From NCBI RefSeq assembly GCF_000731095.1, contig NZ_JMTZ01000016.1:1-59137 (forward strand): DNA of 59,137 bases. The letters are read 5' to 3'. How positions within the stretch are numbered: position 1 is the first letter of the stretch; every line of letters starts with the position of its first letter. This DNA is from Lysobacter antibioticus (GTDB lineage Bacteria > Pseudomonadota > Gammaproteobacteria > Xanthomonadales > Xanthomonadaceae). Shown one piece after another: positions 9,755-17,971 of the stretch. Below the pieces are notes generated by a model. It was given only the letters and a program-made list of their open reading frames with translations, was not told the origin of the DNA and did not search any database. A program made the position numbers and the translations under genes.

Positions 9755-10666
9755 ATGAACGATTTCGACCGCGTACGCGAGTATCTCTCCGGCCTGCAGG
9801 ACCGCCTGTGCGCCGCCATCGAACAAGCCGACGGCGGCGCGCGCTTCGCCGAGGACCTGTGGCAACGCGCCGAGGGCGGCGGCGGACGCACCCGTATCCT
9901 GCGCGGCGGCAAGGTCTTCGAGCAGGCCGGGATCGGCTTCTCCGACGTCTCCGGCACCACCCTGCCGCCGTCGGCGACCGCGGCGCGCCCCGAGCTCGCC
10001 GGCGCCTCGTGGCGTGCGGTCGGGGTGTCGCTGGTGTTCCACCCGCACAACCCCTATCTGCCGACCACCCACGCCAACGTGCGCCACTTCCGCGCCATGC
10101 GCGACGGCGAGACCGTGGCCTGGTGGTTCGGCGGCGGTTTCGACCTGACCCCGTTCTATCCCTTCGACGAAGACGTGCGCCACTGGCATCGCACCGCACG
10201 CGAACTGTGCGAGCCGTTCGGCGGCGACGAACGCTATCGGGCGCACAAGCGCTGGTGCGACGAGTATTTCTTTCTCAAGCACCGCAACGAGACCCGCGGC
10301 GTCGGCGGCTTGTTCTTCGACGACCTGCACGGCGACTTCGAACGCGACTTCGCCTATCAGCGCGCCGTCGGCGACGGTTTCCTCGACGCCTACCTGCCGC
10401 TGGTCGAACGCCGCAAGGACATGGCTTACGGCGAGCGCGAGCGGCAGTTCCAGCTGTATCGCCGCGGCCGCTACGTCGAATTCAACCTGGTGTTCGACCG
10501 CGGCACCTTGTTCGGCCTGCAGTCGGGCGGACGCACCGAGTCGATCCTGATGAGCCTGCCGCCGCTGGTGCGTTGGGAATACGGCTACACGCCGGAAGCC
10601 GAGAGCGACGAAGCGCGGCTGGCCACGTATCTGGTGCCGCGCGATTGGCTTGGGAGCGAGGAGTGA
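9755..10666 (+). CDS. hemF: Oxygen-dependent coproporphyrinogen III oxidase
   Basis: A 303-aa cytosolic enzyme that decarboxylates coproporphyrinogen III to protoporphyrinogen IX using oxygen, in haem synthesis. Family signatures are clear: the [10 protein letters not shown] segment, [11 protein letters not shown] at about residues 126-136, H-K-R-W-C-D-E-Y-F, and the late G-R-Y-V-E-F-N-L-V-x-D-R-G-T segment near 240. Length is standard. The start at 9755 is fixed by the family N-terminus, and the -10-like element just upstream suggests leaderless transcription. The last codons (GAG GAG then TGA) merge into a GAGGAGTGAG-type repeat. Confidence 0.96.
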   Translation: MNDFDRVREYLSGLQDRLCAAIEQADGGARFAEDLWQRAEGGGGRTRILRGGKVFEQAGIGFSDVSGTTLPPSATAARPELAGASWRAVGVSLVFHPHNPYLPTTHANVRHFRAMRDGETVAWWFGGGFDLTPFYPFDEDVRHWHRTARELCEPFGGDERYRAHKRWCDEYFFLKHRNETRGVGGLFFDDLHGDFERDFAYQRAVGDGFLDAYLPLVERRKDMAYGERERQFQLYRRGRYVEFNLVFDRGTLFGLQSGGRTESILMSLPPLVRWEYGYTPEAESDEARLATYLVPRDWLGSEE

Positions 10667-10750
10667 GCGCAAAGGAGTGAGGAGCGAGTAAAACCGCCGC
10701 ACTCTCGCCTCTACCAACTACTCACAACTGGTTACTCGTTCCTCGCTTCA
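10660..10750. repeat. Inverted repeat of GAGGAGCGAG type spanning two convergent gene ends
   Basis: GAGGAGCGAGTAA (10679-10691) is the inverted complement, with one mismatch, of TTACTCGTTCCTC (10733-10745). The left arm continues the AGGAGTGAG series that already contains the hemF stop. The right arm lies inside the DUF421 coding frame and encodes its last residues. A related inverted pair lies at 17060-17203. Its position between convergent genes would allow a large hairpin and mutual termination. Confidence 0.6.
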
Positions 10751-11210
10751 AAATCGTGATGTGGCCGTTGGTCTCCAGCATCGCCACCGCGATGTCGTCG
10801 ATCTGCGCGCAATCGTTCTCGCGCATCGCCTTGTCGAAATCCGCGCGGCTGACCAGTTCGCGGCGCAGCACGTCGCGGAACACGTGGCCGTCGCGCGCGA
10901 GCACCACCGGCACGCCTTCGAGCACGCGTTCGATGCGGTCGTTGCGCGAGGCGATATAGCCCACGCCCCAGTTCAACAGCATCAAGGTCGCCGCCAGGAT
11001 CAGGCCGCCGCCGACCGAGGTGTCGGTGCCGAGCAAGGCGTTCTGCACGGCATTGCCGAGCAACACGATCAGCAGCATGTCGAACGAGGTGAACTGGCCC
11101 ATCGTGCGTTTGCCCGACAGCCGGATCATGGCCAGCAAGACGAAATAGACGATGCAGGCGCGCACCAGGTATTGCCACCAGGGCATCGACAGATCGAAGG
11201 CGTCGGTCAT
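10722..11210 (-). CDS. DUF421 (YetF-like) membrane protein
   Basis: A 162-aa protein with three N-terminal membrane segments (about residues 12-85) and a small cytoplasmic domain containing the conserved R-x-E-L (here R-R-E-L) and a late Met-rich strand, matching the YetF/DUF421 family. The family's function is not established; some members influence spore or envelope properties. I chose the ATG at 11210 because a GGAG motif lies about 10 bases upstream and the membrane segment starts soon after; an upstream ATG at 11309 would add a charged, unrelated tail. The C-terminal residues R-G-T-S-N-Q-L are encoded by one arm of an inverted repeat shared with the hemF end, so the tail may have been acquired from the repeat. 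Confidence 0.85.
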   Translation of the reverse strand: MTDAFDLSMPWWQYLVRACIVYFVLLAMIRLSGKRTMGQFTSFDMLLIVLLGNAVQNALLGTDTSVGGGLILAATLMLLNWGVGYIASRNDRIERVLEGVPVVLARDGHVFRDVLRRELVSRADFDKAMRENDCAQIDDIAVAMLETNGHITILKRGTSNQL

Positions 11211-11316
11211 GAACTCGGCTCCGGCAAGGCGAGGCCCGATTGTGGCCCGACCGGCCGTGCATCGGGCGTCATAGCCGGCGACAGGGCGCGACAGCCGGCG
11301 CGAATCCACACTTGTT

Positions 11317-11335
11317 GATCATGATTCGCATTTGC
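11317..11335. promoter_or_regulatory. Candidate Fur box
   Basis: The 19-bp site GATCATGATTCGCATTTGC matches the palindromic Fur consensus at 14 of 19 positions by my alignment. It is 142 bp before the TonB-dependent receptor start, in the intergenic region with DUF421. This suggests iron-dependent repression of the receptor. Confidence 0.55.
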
Positions 11336-11477
11336 ATCCTGGAGACGAGGACCGCAGAATGCGCAGGCTTCGCCCGCCCGGGGTTCTCCAGCCAGCGCGA
11401 AGCCTTCCCTATCCAGCGTCCGCCTGCGCCGTTCCGGCCGCAGGCGTTTGCGCGCCTATCCGAAGGAACGCCGCCTC

Positions 11478-13460
11478 ATGTCCGCTCCGTCTTCGCGTCT
11501 GCTGTCCGGTCTGGCCCTGTTGGCCTGCGCCCCGCTCGCCCATGCCGCCGAGAGCGGCGACGCGGCGCGCACCCTGGACTCGATCACCGTCGTCGCCGAA
11601 CGCGAGCCGGGCAATTTCGATCTCGATCGCGGCGAGATCGAGCTGAGCCAAGCCTCCGACCTCAGCGACCTGTTGTCGAACGAATCCGGTGTCGCCGTCG
11701 GCGGCGGCTCGCCGGTCGCGCAGAAGATCTACGTGCGCGGCTTCGAAGACACCATGCTCAACGTCACCATCGACGGCGCACAGGAGCCGGCCGAGTTGTA
11801 TCACCACCAGACCCGGGTGCAGATCGAGCCGGAGTTCATCAAGTCGATCGAACTCGATGCCGGCGCCGGTGCGGCCACCGGCGGCGCCGGCGCGCTGACC
11901 GGCGCGTTGCGCGTGCGCACCCGCGACGCCTTCGACCTGCTGCGCCCCGGCCAGGACGCCGGATTCCTGGTCAAGGCCGCGGCCGGCCTCAACGGCGGCA
12001 ACAGCTACAAGGGCGTGATGGCCGGCTACGGCCGCCTGTCCGACGGGCTCGGCGTGCTCGCCACCTACGTCTATCAGGACGGCGGCGATTACGACGACGG
12101 CCACGGCGACCGGGTCAAGCCGACCGCCTACCGGCACGAACGCGCCCAGTTCAAGCTCAGCGGCCTGTTCGATGCGCACAGCTTCGACCTGTCGGCCGAA
12201 CACCTCGACGACACCGGCACGTTTTACGAACGCCCGCACATGACCAACTTCAGCGGTCGTTTCGTCCTGTCGGATCACCAGATGCGCCGCGACACGGTGT
12301 CCTACGAGCACCGTTACGACCCCGACAGCGACGCACTGAACCTGCGCCTCAACGCCTACCGCACCCGCAGCGAATACCAGAACCGCCGCAACACCACCGG
12401 CCTGCTCTACAGCGCCGGCGAACAGACCAGCACCGGCCTGGACCTGCGCAACACCGCGCTGTGGCAGTCGTTATCGCTGACCTACGGCCTGGACTACCGC
12501 AGCGACCGCCTGCATGCGCGCCAGCAGGCCACGCCGCCGCCGTTCTGGGGCCGCACCGAACAGACCGCGCGCGTGTTCGGCGCCTACGCCCAGGGCGACT
12601 GGGACGTGTCGCCGCAATGGAAGCTCTCGGCCGGCCTGCGTTACGACGATTACCGCCACAGGGGCGTGTCCGGCGTCAGCGCCGGCGCCTCCAACGATGC
12701 AGACAAGCTCAGCCCGAACCTGTCGATCGCGTGGACGCCGATCGAACCATTGACCTTCCGCCTGGCCTATTCGGAAGCCTTCCGCGGCGTGACCATCCGC
12801 GAAGCCTTCTTCAGCGCGCTCTACACCCACCGCGGCGATCTCGAAGGCGAACGCGCCGACAACCTCGAATTCGGCGTGTCCTGGGAGCGCAACGGTTACT
12901 TCGCCCGCGCCACCGCCTTCCGCCAGAACATCGAGCACTACATCTCGGCGGTGTATTCGGGCCAGGCCGCCTGGGGCTACTGGGAGAATATCGGCGACGC
13001 CAAGGTCGAAGGCTACGAGGCCGAGATCGGCAAGCGCTGGCAGCGCATGGGCGTGAGCGTCGGCGTGTGGCAGTCGGACAACAGCTTCGAGGACCGCCCG
13101 CTCAACGATGCGGACCTCGGCCTGGGCACCAGCATCGGCCGCACCTGGACCGCGCGCTACGACTGGCAGCCCGCATCCGGACAGGCCGACTACGCGGTGC
13201 GCGCGCGCCTGGTCGAGGACGAACGCAACAGCATCGCCGCCGATGCGCCCGACAAGCCGGGCTACGCCGTGGTCGACCTGATGGCGAACTGGAATCTGCT
13301 CGGCGACGATCGCCTGAAACTCGGCGCGGCGGTCAACAATCTGTTCGATCGTTTTTATTACGACCACGGCACTTACGGTTATCAGGCCGGTTCGAAAAGT
13401 TATATCGGTTTCCCGTCGCCGGGTCGCGAACTGTCGTTGTCGCTGACGTATCGATTCTGA
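11478..13460 (+). CDS. TonB-dependent outer-membrane receptor, probably for an iron compound
   Basis: A 660-aa protein with a signal peptide (residues 1-23, ending A-H-A), a TonB box-like L-D-S-I-T-V-V-A, a plug domain (about 40-160 with the V-R-G-F motif), and a 22-strand type barrel ending in S-L-T-Y-R-F, with the terminal Phe required for outer-membrane assembly. It takes up a substrate across the outer membrane using TonB energy. The Fur-like site upstream suggests iron or a siderophore; the substrate is not identifiable. The ATG at 11478 has a GAAGGAA ribosome-binding site; the open frame extends 10 codons upstream without one. No siderophore synthesis genes are nearby. The final 8 bp of the coding frame (ATCGATTC) recur 17 bp on, past the stop. 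Confidence 0.9.
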   Translation: MSAPSSRLLSGLALLACAPLAHAAESGDAARTLDSITVVAEREPGNFDLDRGEIELSQASDLSDLLSNESGVAVGGGSPVAQKIYVRGFEDTMLNVTIDGAQEPAELYHHQTRVQIEPEFIKSIELDAGAGAATGGAGALTGALRVRTRDAFDLLRPGQDAGFLVKAAAGLNGGNSYKGVMAGYGRLSDGLGVLATYVYQDGGDYDDGHGDRVKPTAYRHERAQFKLSGLFDAHSFDLSAEHLDDTGTFYERPHMTNFSGRFVLSDHQMRRDTVSYEHRYDPDSDALNLRLNAYRTRSEYQNRRNTTGLLYSAGEQTSTGLDLRNTALWQSLSLTYGLDYRSDRLHARQQATPPPFWGRTEQTARVFGAYAQGDWDVSPQWKLSAGLRYDDYRHRGVSGVSAGASNDADKLSPNLSIAWTPIEPLTFRLAYSEAFRGVTIREAFFSALYTHRGDLEGERADNLEFGVSWERNGYFARATAFRQNIEHYISAVYSGQAAWGYWENIGDAKVEGYEAEIGKRWQRMGVSVGVWQSDNSFEDRPLNDADLGLGTSIGRTWTARYDWQPASGQADYAVRARLVEDERNSIAADAPDKPGYAVVDLMANWNLLGDDRLKLGAAVNNLFDRFYYDHGTYGYQAGSKSYIGFPSPGRELSLSLTYRF

Positions 13461-13595
13461 AGATGCATCGATTCCGAGGCGGCGCGCTGCATACACATCG
13501 GTGATTAATAGCGCAGATAGCGACGACGCCCGGCGTCGCCCGCGAAACGCAGGCCTGGCCTACGTTAAGCATGTTCAGTAAACTTTCTGTCGCGC

Positions 13596-13634
13596 AAATA
13601 AAAAGCCCCGCAGGCAGGGGGGGCCGGCGGGGCT
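13596..13634 (-). terminator. Intrinsic terminator after the sRNA/polA unit
   Basis: Arms AGCCCCGC (13634-13627 on the minus strand) and GCGGGGCT (13611-13604) form an 8-bp GC stem, followed by TTTTTATTT. This is the clearest classical terminator in the window apart from the edge one, and serves transcripts read from polA towards lower coordinates. Confidence 0.8.
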
Positions 13635-13722
13635 GGTGGAGCGTGACCTGGGGAGGGGTCGTTCGCTCCGGGGGATCACTCCAGGGGAGGGAGAGATCAG
13701 CGACAGACGTTGCATCTGTCGC
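13597..13722 (-). ncRNA. Candidate sRNA with C-rich loops downstream of polA (sX13-like)
   Basis: On the minus strand, a CATATAGG -10-like element (13732-13725) is followed by a perfect 8-bp hairpin (GCGACAGA 13722-13715, TCTGTCGC 13707-13700). Next comes a stretch with unpaired C-rich runs (CTCCCTCCCC, ATCCCCC, GACCCCTCCCC), and then an intrinsic terminator at 13634-13596. The length would be about 120-126 nt. In Xanthomonas the sRNA sX13 is about 115 nt, has C-rich loops and, as I recall, also lies next to polA; Spot 42 in E. coli and ErsA in Pseudomonas also lie next to polA. C-rich loops would pair with G-rich ribosome-binding sites. Homology is inferred from position and architecture only. 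Confidence 0.65.
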
Positions 13723-13837
13723 GACCTATATGACCATCCCGCACATGGATAGTTCGTGAAGATGGGAGTTAATAAATTGTTGGATTCAGGACTGATTCAT
13801 TAAACCAATTCCAGCAAAATCAATGGTTTCCGCATAA

Positions 13838-16609
13838 TCAATGCGCTTCGTCCCAATTAATTCCGACCCCGCTGTCGACGACCAACGGCACCCTCAGGCT
13901 GGCCGCCCCCGCCATCCGGCGTGAAGCCTCGCCGACCAGGGTGTCGACGAAATCGGCTTCGACCTCGAATACCAGTTCGTCGTGCACCTGCAGGATCATC
14001 TTCGCGCGGGAGGCATGCGACGCCAACCAGGCGTCGATGTCGATCATCGCTCGCTTGATGATGTCGGCCGCGGTGCCCTGCATCGGCGCATTGATCGCCG
14101 CGCGTTCGGCGCCCGCGCGCAAGCCCTGGTTGGTGGCCTTGATGTTCTCCAGATACAGGCGCCGGCCGAACACCGTCTCGACGTAGCCGCGATCGCGCGC
14201 ATCCTGGCGGGTGCGCTCCATGAAGTCGCGCACGCCGGGATAGCGGCTGAAATACAGGGCGATGTAATCCTGCGCTTCGCCGCGGCCGATGCCGAGCTGG
14301 CGCGCCAGACCGAACGCGCTCATGCCGTACATCAGGCCGAAGTTGATCGCCTTGGCGGCGCGGCGTTCGTTGCCGCTGACCTCGTCGAGCGATTTCTTGC
14401 CGAACACTTCGGCCGCGGTCGCGCGGTGCACGTCGGCGCCGGACTCGAACGCGCGCACCAGGCCGACGTCCTCGGACAGGTGCGCCATGATGCGCAGCTC
14501 GATCTGCGAATAGTCGCAGGCGACCAGGCGCCGGCCTTCGGGCGCGACGAAGGCGCGGCGGATGCGGCGGCCGTCGTCGGTGCGGATCGGGATGTTCTGC
14601 AGGTTCGGGTCGCTCGACGCCAGGCGCCCGGTCGCGGCGCCGGCCTGGTGATAGCTGGTGTGCACGCGCCCGGTGTCCGGGTTGACCATCTCCGACAGCT
14701 TGTCGGTGTAGGTGCTGCGCAGTTTCGCCAGGCCGCGGTATTCGAGGATCACCCGCGGCAGCTCGTGCTGGTCGGCGATCGCTTCGAGCGCCTCTTCGTT
14801 CGTGCTCGGCTGCCCGGTCGGCGTCTTCACCAGCACCGGCAGCTTCAACTCGTCGAACAACAAGGCCTGCAACTGCTTCGGCGAATCCAGGTTGAAGGTG
14901 CGCCCGGCCAGCTCGGTGGCCTTGATCTGCGCGTCGAGCATGCGCTTGCCGAGGTCCTGCGATTGCCGGCGCAGCTCGTCGCCGTCGATCATCACGCCGT
15001 TGGCCTCGATGCGTTCGAGCACCGGCACCAGCGGCATTTCGATTTCGCGGTAGACGCGTTCGAGCCCCGGTTCGGCGGCGAGGCGCGCGCCGAGCACGCG
15101 GTGCAGACGCAGGGTCACGTCGGCGTCCTCGGCGGCATAGCGGGTGGCGTCGTCGATGGCGACCTGCGAGAACGCGATCGCCTTGGCGCCCTTGCCGGCG
15201 ACGTCGGCATATTTGATGGTGTCGTAGCCGAGGTAACGCTTGGCCAGCGAATCCATGTCGTGGCGGCTGGCGGTGGCGTTGTAGACGAAGCTCTCGAGCA
15301 TGGTGTCGTCGGCATAGCCGAGCAAGTCGATGCCGTGCCGGCGCAGGATGTGCAGGTCGTACTTGCCGTGCTGGCCGAGCTTGCGCCGCGCCGGATCGGT
15401 CAGCGCAGGCCGCAGCGCGTCGAGCACCGCGGCGCGGTCGAGCTGGGCCGGCGCGCCCGGGTAGTCGTGGCCGAGCGGGATGTAGACCGCGCGGCCGGTC
15501 TCGGTGGCGAAGCTCAGGCCGACCAGGTTGGCGCGCATCGGGTCGAGCGAATCGGTCTCGCTGTCGAAGGCGAACTCGTCGGCCGACTGCAGCGCCGCGA
15601 TCAGCGCGTCGAGCTGCGCTTGGGTGGTCACCGCCTCGTACTCGCCCTTGGCCGACAGGGCCGCATCCGGATTCTCAGCGCTCGCCGAGGCGCGCGCGTG
15701 GCCCGCCGCGGTCGCGCGCAAGCCGGCGCGGTCGGCGGCGAGTTCGTTGGCGGCCGCATTGGCGCCGCCTTCGAGCTCGCGCAGCGCCTGCTTGAAGCCG
15801 TAACGCGCATACAAGGTGCGCAGCGCCTCGGCATCGCGCTCGCGCAGGGCCAACTGCTCGGGGCTGCGGTCGAGTGCGACGTCGGTCTTGATCGTGGTCA
15901 GCTGGCGGTTGAGCGGCAGACGGCCGAGCGCGGCGCGCAGGTTGTCGCCGATCTTGCCCTTGATATCGCCGGCGTGGGCGATGACGTTTTCCAGGGTGCC
16001 GTACTCGCCGAGCCACTTTGCCGCGGTCTTGGGCCCGCATTTGTCGACGCCGGGGACGTTGTCGACGCTGTCGCCCATCAGCGAGAGCAGGTCGATGATC
16101 TGGTTGGGCTGCACGCCGAACTTGGCGAACACCGCCTCGTCCGAATCCATGCGGCTGCCGCTCATGGTGTTGACCAGGGCCACGCCCGGGCGCACCAGTT
16201 GGGCGAAGTCCTTGTCGCCGGTCGAGATGGTCACGTCGATGCCTGCGTTCGCGGCCTGCAGCGCCAGCGTGCCGATCACGTCGTCGGCCTCGACCCCGTC
16301 GACGCGCAGGATCGGCAGGCCCAGCGCTTCGACGATCGCGCACATCGGCAGCACCTGAGCGCGCAGGTCGTCCGGCATCGGCGGGCGGTTGGCCTTGTAC
16401 TGCGGGTCGAGGTCGTCGCGGAAAGTCTTACCCGGCGCGTCGACGACGAAGGCCACGTAGTCGGGCCGTTCGTTCAAGGTCGAGCGCAGCATGTTGACCA
16501 CGCCGAACAATGCGCCGGTGGGTTCGCCGGCGTCGTTGCTCAGCGGCGGCAGCGCATGGAAGGCGCGGTAGAGGTAGCTGGAACCATCGATCAGGACGAG
16601 TCTTTTCAT
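13838..16609 (-). CDS. polA: DNA polymerase I
   Basis: A 923-aa protein with all three domains: the 5'-3' exonuclease (residues 1-290, starting M-K-R-L-V-L-I-D-G-S-S-Y-L-Y-R-A-F), the 3'-5' exonuclease (about 325-515, F-D-S-E-T-D-S-L), and the family A polymerase (about 520-923, with D-Y-S-Q-I-E-L-R as motif A and V-H-D-E-L-V-F as motif C). It fills gaps in repair and replaces RNA primers. The start at 16609 fits the family; upstream in-frame codons are not conserved. A TAGAAT hexamer 7 bases upstream suggests a leaderless transcript. The sRNA candidate and terminator follow it. Confidence 0.97.
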   Translation of the reverse strand: MKRLVLIDGSSYLYRAFHALPPLSNDAGEPTGALFGVVNMLRSTLNERPDYVAFVVDAPGKTFRDDLDPQYKANRPPMPDDLRAQVLPMCAIVEALGLPILRVDGVEADDVIGTLALQAANAGIDVTISTGDKDFAQLVRPGVALVNTMSGSRMDSDEAVFAKFGVQPNQIIDLLSLMGDSVDNVPGVDKCGPKTAAKWLGEYGTLENVIAHAGDIKGKIGDNLRAALGRLPLNRQLTTIKTDVALDRSPEQLALRERDAEALRTLYARYGFKQALRELEGGANAAANELAADRAGLRATAAGHARASASAENPDAALSAKGEYEAVTTQAQLDALIAALQSADEFAFDSETDSLDPMRANLVGLSFATETGRAVYIPLGHDYPGAPAQLDRAAVLDALRPALTDPARRKLGQHGKYDLHILRRHGIDLLGYADDTMLESFVYNATASRHDMDSLAKRYLGYDTIKYADVAGKGAKAIAFSQVAIDDATRYAAEDADVTLRLHRVLGARLAAEPGLERVYREIEMPLVPVLERIEANGVMIDGDELRRQSQDLGKRMLDAQIKATELAGRTFNLDSPKQLQALLFDELKLPVLVKTPTGQPSTNEEALEAIADQHELPRVILEYRGLAKLRSTYTDKLSEMVNPDTGRVHTSYHQAGAATGRLASSDPNLQNIPIRTDDGRRIRRAFVAPEGRRLVACDYSQIELRIMAHLSEDVGLVRAFESGADVHRATAAEVFGKKSLDEVSGNERRAAKAINFGLMYGMSAFGLARQLGIGRGEAQDYIALYFSRYPGVRDFMERTRQDARDRGYVETVFGRRLYLENIKATNQGLRAGAERAAINAPMQGTAADIIKRAMIDIDAWLASHASRAKMILQVHDELVFEVEADFVDTLVGEASRRMAGAASLRVPLVVDSGVGINWDEAH

Positions 16610-16616
16610 GCCGGCG

Positions 16617-16622
16617 ATTCTA
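16617..16622 (-). promoter_or_regulatory. -10-like TAGAAT immediately before polA start
   Basis: On the minus strand TAGAAT is followed by 7 bases and then the polA ATG (16609). The spacing fits transcription starting at or next to the start codon. No ribosome-binding site or good -35 is visible. Confidence 0.4.
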
Positions 16623-16718
16623 CGCTGCCCCATCGCCGGGGCTGCGACCGTGACCGCGGATGCAGCGGCTTAACGGGCGCGCAGCGTATGCTGTCGGCCT
16701 GAGACACGGAGAACCGCC

Positions 16719-17051
16719 ATGCGCGCCCCCACCGCCTCGCCGGCCCGCAAAGCCGCCGGCCTGCTCGTCCCTTCCCTGATCGCCATCCTGCTCGCCGCCT
16801 GCGCCACGACCGGGGGCGCCAACGACGACCCGACCGCCGCCCTGCAGGGGGCCGATGTCCGCACCCGCACCGTCGAGAACGGCGACGTGATCGAGGAATA
16901 CCGCATCGCCGGACAGCTGCGCGCGGTCAAGGTCACCCCCACCCGCGGCCCGACCTATTACCTGGTCGACAACGACGGCGACGGCCGCCTCGACACCAGC
17001 AAGGGCGAAGGCACGGTCTCGCCGGTGTACTACAAGCTCTTCAGTTGGTGA
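16719..17051 (+). CDS. DUF2782 small lipoprotein
   Basis: A 110-aa protein with a hydrophobic signal and a lipobox L-L-A-A-C (lipidated Cys28), so it is probably membrane-anchored in the periplasm. The mature part contains V-E-N-G-D-V-I-E-E-Y-R-I and a C-terminal P-T-Y-Y-L-V-D-N-D-G-D-G segment typical of DUF2782, a family found beside polA in xanthomonads. The D-N-D-G-D-G-R-L-D run resembles a calcium-binding loop but this is only a resemblance. It is divergent from polA, with a GGAG ribosome-binding site before the ATG. The function is unknown. Confidence 0.85.
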   Translation: MRAPTASPARKAAGLLVPSLIAILLAACATTGGANDDPTAALQGADVRTRTVENGDVIEEYRIAGQLRAVKVTPTRGPTYYLVDNDGDGRLDTSKGEGTVSPVYYKLFSW

Positions 17052-17059
17052 CCGGCTGA

Positions 17060-17203
17060 GGAGCGAGTGGAGAGGAGTGAGCAAAGCCTCGTCTCCATCC
17101 TCAGCGGTCCTTCCAACCTGCGCCGAGGCGTGGGGAATGCGCGCGAGCCGAAGCTTGCCCTCAATTCTCTCGTCTAACTCCTCACTTCTGACTCCTCGCC
17201 CCC
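17060..17203. repeat. GAGGAGCGAG/CTCCTCACT inverted repeat pair around a short spacer
   Basis: GAGGAGCGAGTGGAGAGGAGT on the left (from 17060) is matched by CTCCTCACTTCTGACTCCTC on the right (to 17203), separated by about 110 bp that encodes nothing recognisable. It is related to the repeat at 10660-10750. The right arm lies immediately before the GNAT gene start, so it may affect that gene's translation start. Confidence 0.6.
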
Positions 17204-17209
17204 GAACCC

Positions 17210-17635
17210 ATGGACATTCGAACCATAGTCGGAGACACCGAGCTTCGCGCCGTCTGGCCGCTGGTCTCGCAACTGCGCCCGCACTTCGACGAGGCCGGCT
17301 TCGTCGCCCAGATGCACCGCCAGATCGCCGAGGGCTGTCGCGCCACGGTGCTCTACGACGAACAGGGGGTGCCGCGCGCCTTCGCCTGTTGGCGAGTGAT
17401 GGAGATGCTCGCAGTCGGGCTGCACGTCTACGTCGACGACCTGATCACCGACCAGGCCGTGCGCAGCCGCGGCTACGGCAAGACCATGCTGGACTGGCTC
17501 AAGGCCGAGGCCAAGCGCCTGGGCTGCGCGCGCCTGCAACTGGATTCCGGCACCCATCGCCAGGACGCGCACGCCTTCTACCTGCGCGAGCGGCTGCGCA
17601 TCGAGGCCTTCCATTTCGGCGTGAAGCTGGATTGA
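17210..17635 (+). CDS. GNAT family N-acetyltransferase
   Basis: A 141-aa protein with the GNAT fold. The acetyl-CoA loop R-S-R-G-Y-G-K (about residues 84-90) and the following helix L-D-W-L-K-A-E-A are clear, and a late A-F-Y strand-helix supports it. It would transfer an acetyl group to an amine on an unknown small molecule or protein in the cytosol. The start is set by the conserved N-terminal strand; no ribosome-binding site is visible because the inverted repeat ends 6 bp upstream. Neighbours give no hint of the substrate. Confidence 0.88.
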   Translation: MDIRTIVGDTELRAVWPLVSQLRPHFDEAGFVAQMHRQIAEGCRATVLYDEQGVPRAFACWRVMEMLAVGLHVYVDDLITDQAVRSRGYGKTMLDWLKAEAKRLGCARLQLDSGTHRQDAHAFYLRERLRIEAFHFGVKLD

Positions 17636-17752
17636 ACCAAGCCTGCACGAAATATGGGGGCGGCGACGCTGCCTTTTCGACTGCGGCCCATGAAGTTGCA
17701 CAAAGGTTTAGGCGGCGACGAGGCTGTCCTACCAACGCCATCGCGAACTCCT

Positions 17753-17899
17753 GCCCCCTTTGAAGAAGGGGGCGGACGCCCGGCGCAACCGGCTGGGTCG
17801 ATGCGAATCGTAGCGTGGGGGATTTGCTTGGGGCCGCGCTGGCTGTTCGAGTTCACGAGCCAAAGCAAATCCCCCCTGCCCCCCTTTTGCAAAGGGGGG
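17753..17899. repeat. Composite CCCCCTTT/AAAGGGGG palindromic repeats
   Basis: Two hairpins (GCCCCCTT 17753-17760 with AAGGGGGC 17766-17773, and CCCCCCTTTT with AAAGGGGGG ending near 17899) flank a longer inverted pair: GGGGGATTTGCTT near 17820 and AAGCAAATCCCCC near 17868. The same parts recur at 20901, 34113 and three times at 55204-55461, always between genes. The region between GNAT and the next gene (17636-17971) contains nothing else recognisable. Confidence 0.8.
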
Positions 17900-17971
17900 A
17901 ACGGCTTGGGAGATCTCGAAGCGGGAACGGGCTTGAGAGATCTCGAAGGGGAATAGCATGAGGGTGGAATC

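Noticed and set aside
13501-13560. GC hairpin (GACGCC/GGCGTC) after the TonB receptor as a terminator
   Set aside because: Almost no loop and no T-tract; not convincing.
13571-13759. 62-aa plus-strand open frame in the polA-TonB gap
   Set aside because: It is antisense to the hairpins and terminator of the sRNA candidate and has no ribosome-binding site.
13982-16702. 906-aa plus-strand open frame antisense to polA
   Set aside because: Shadow of polA in a high-GC genome; no recognisable domain.
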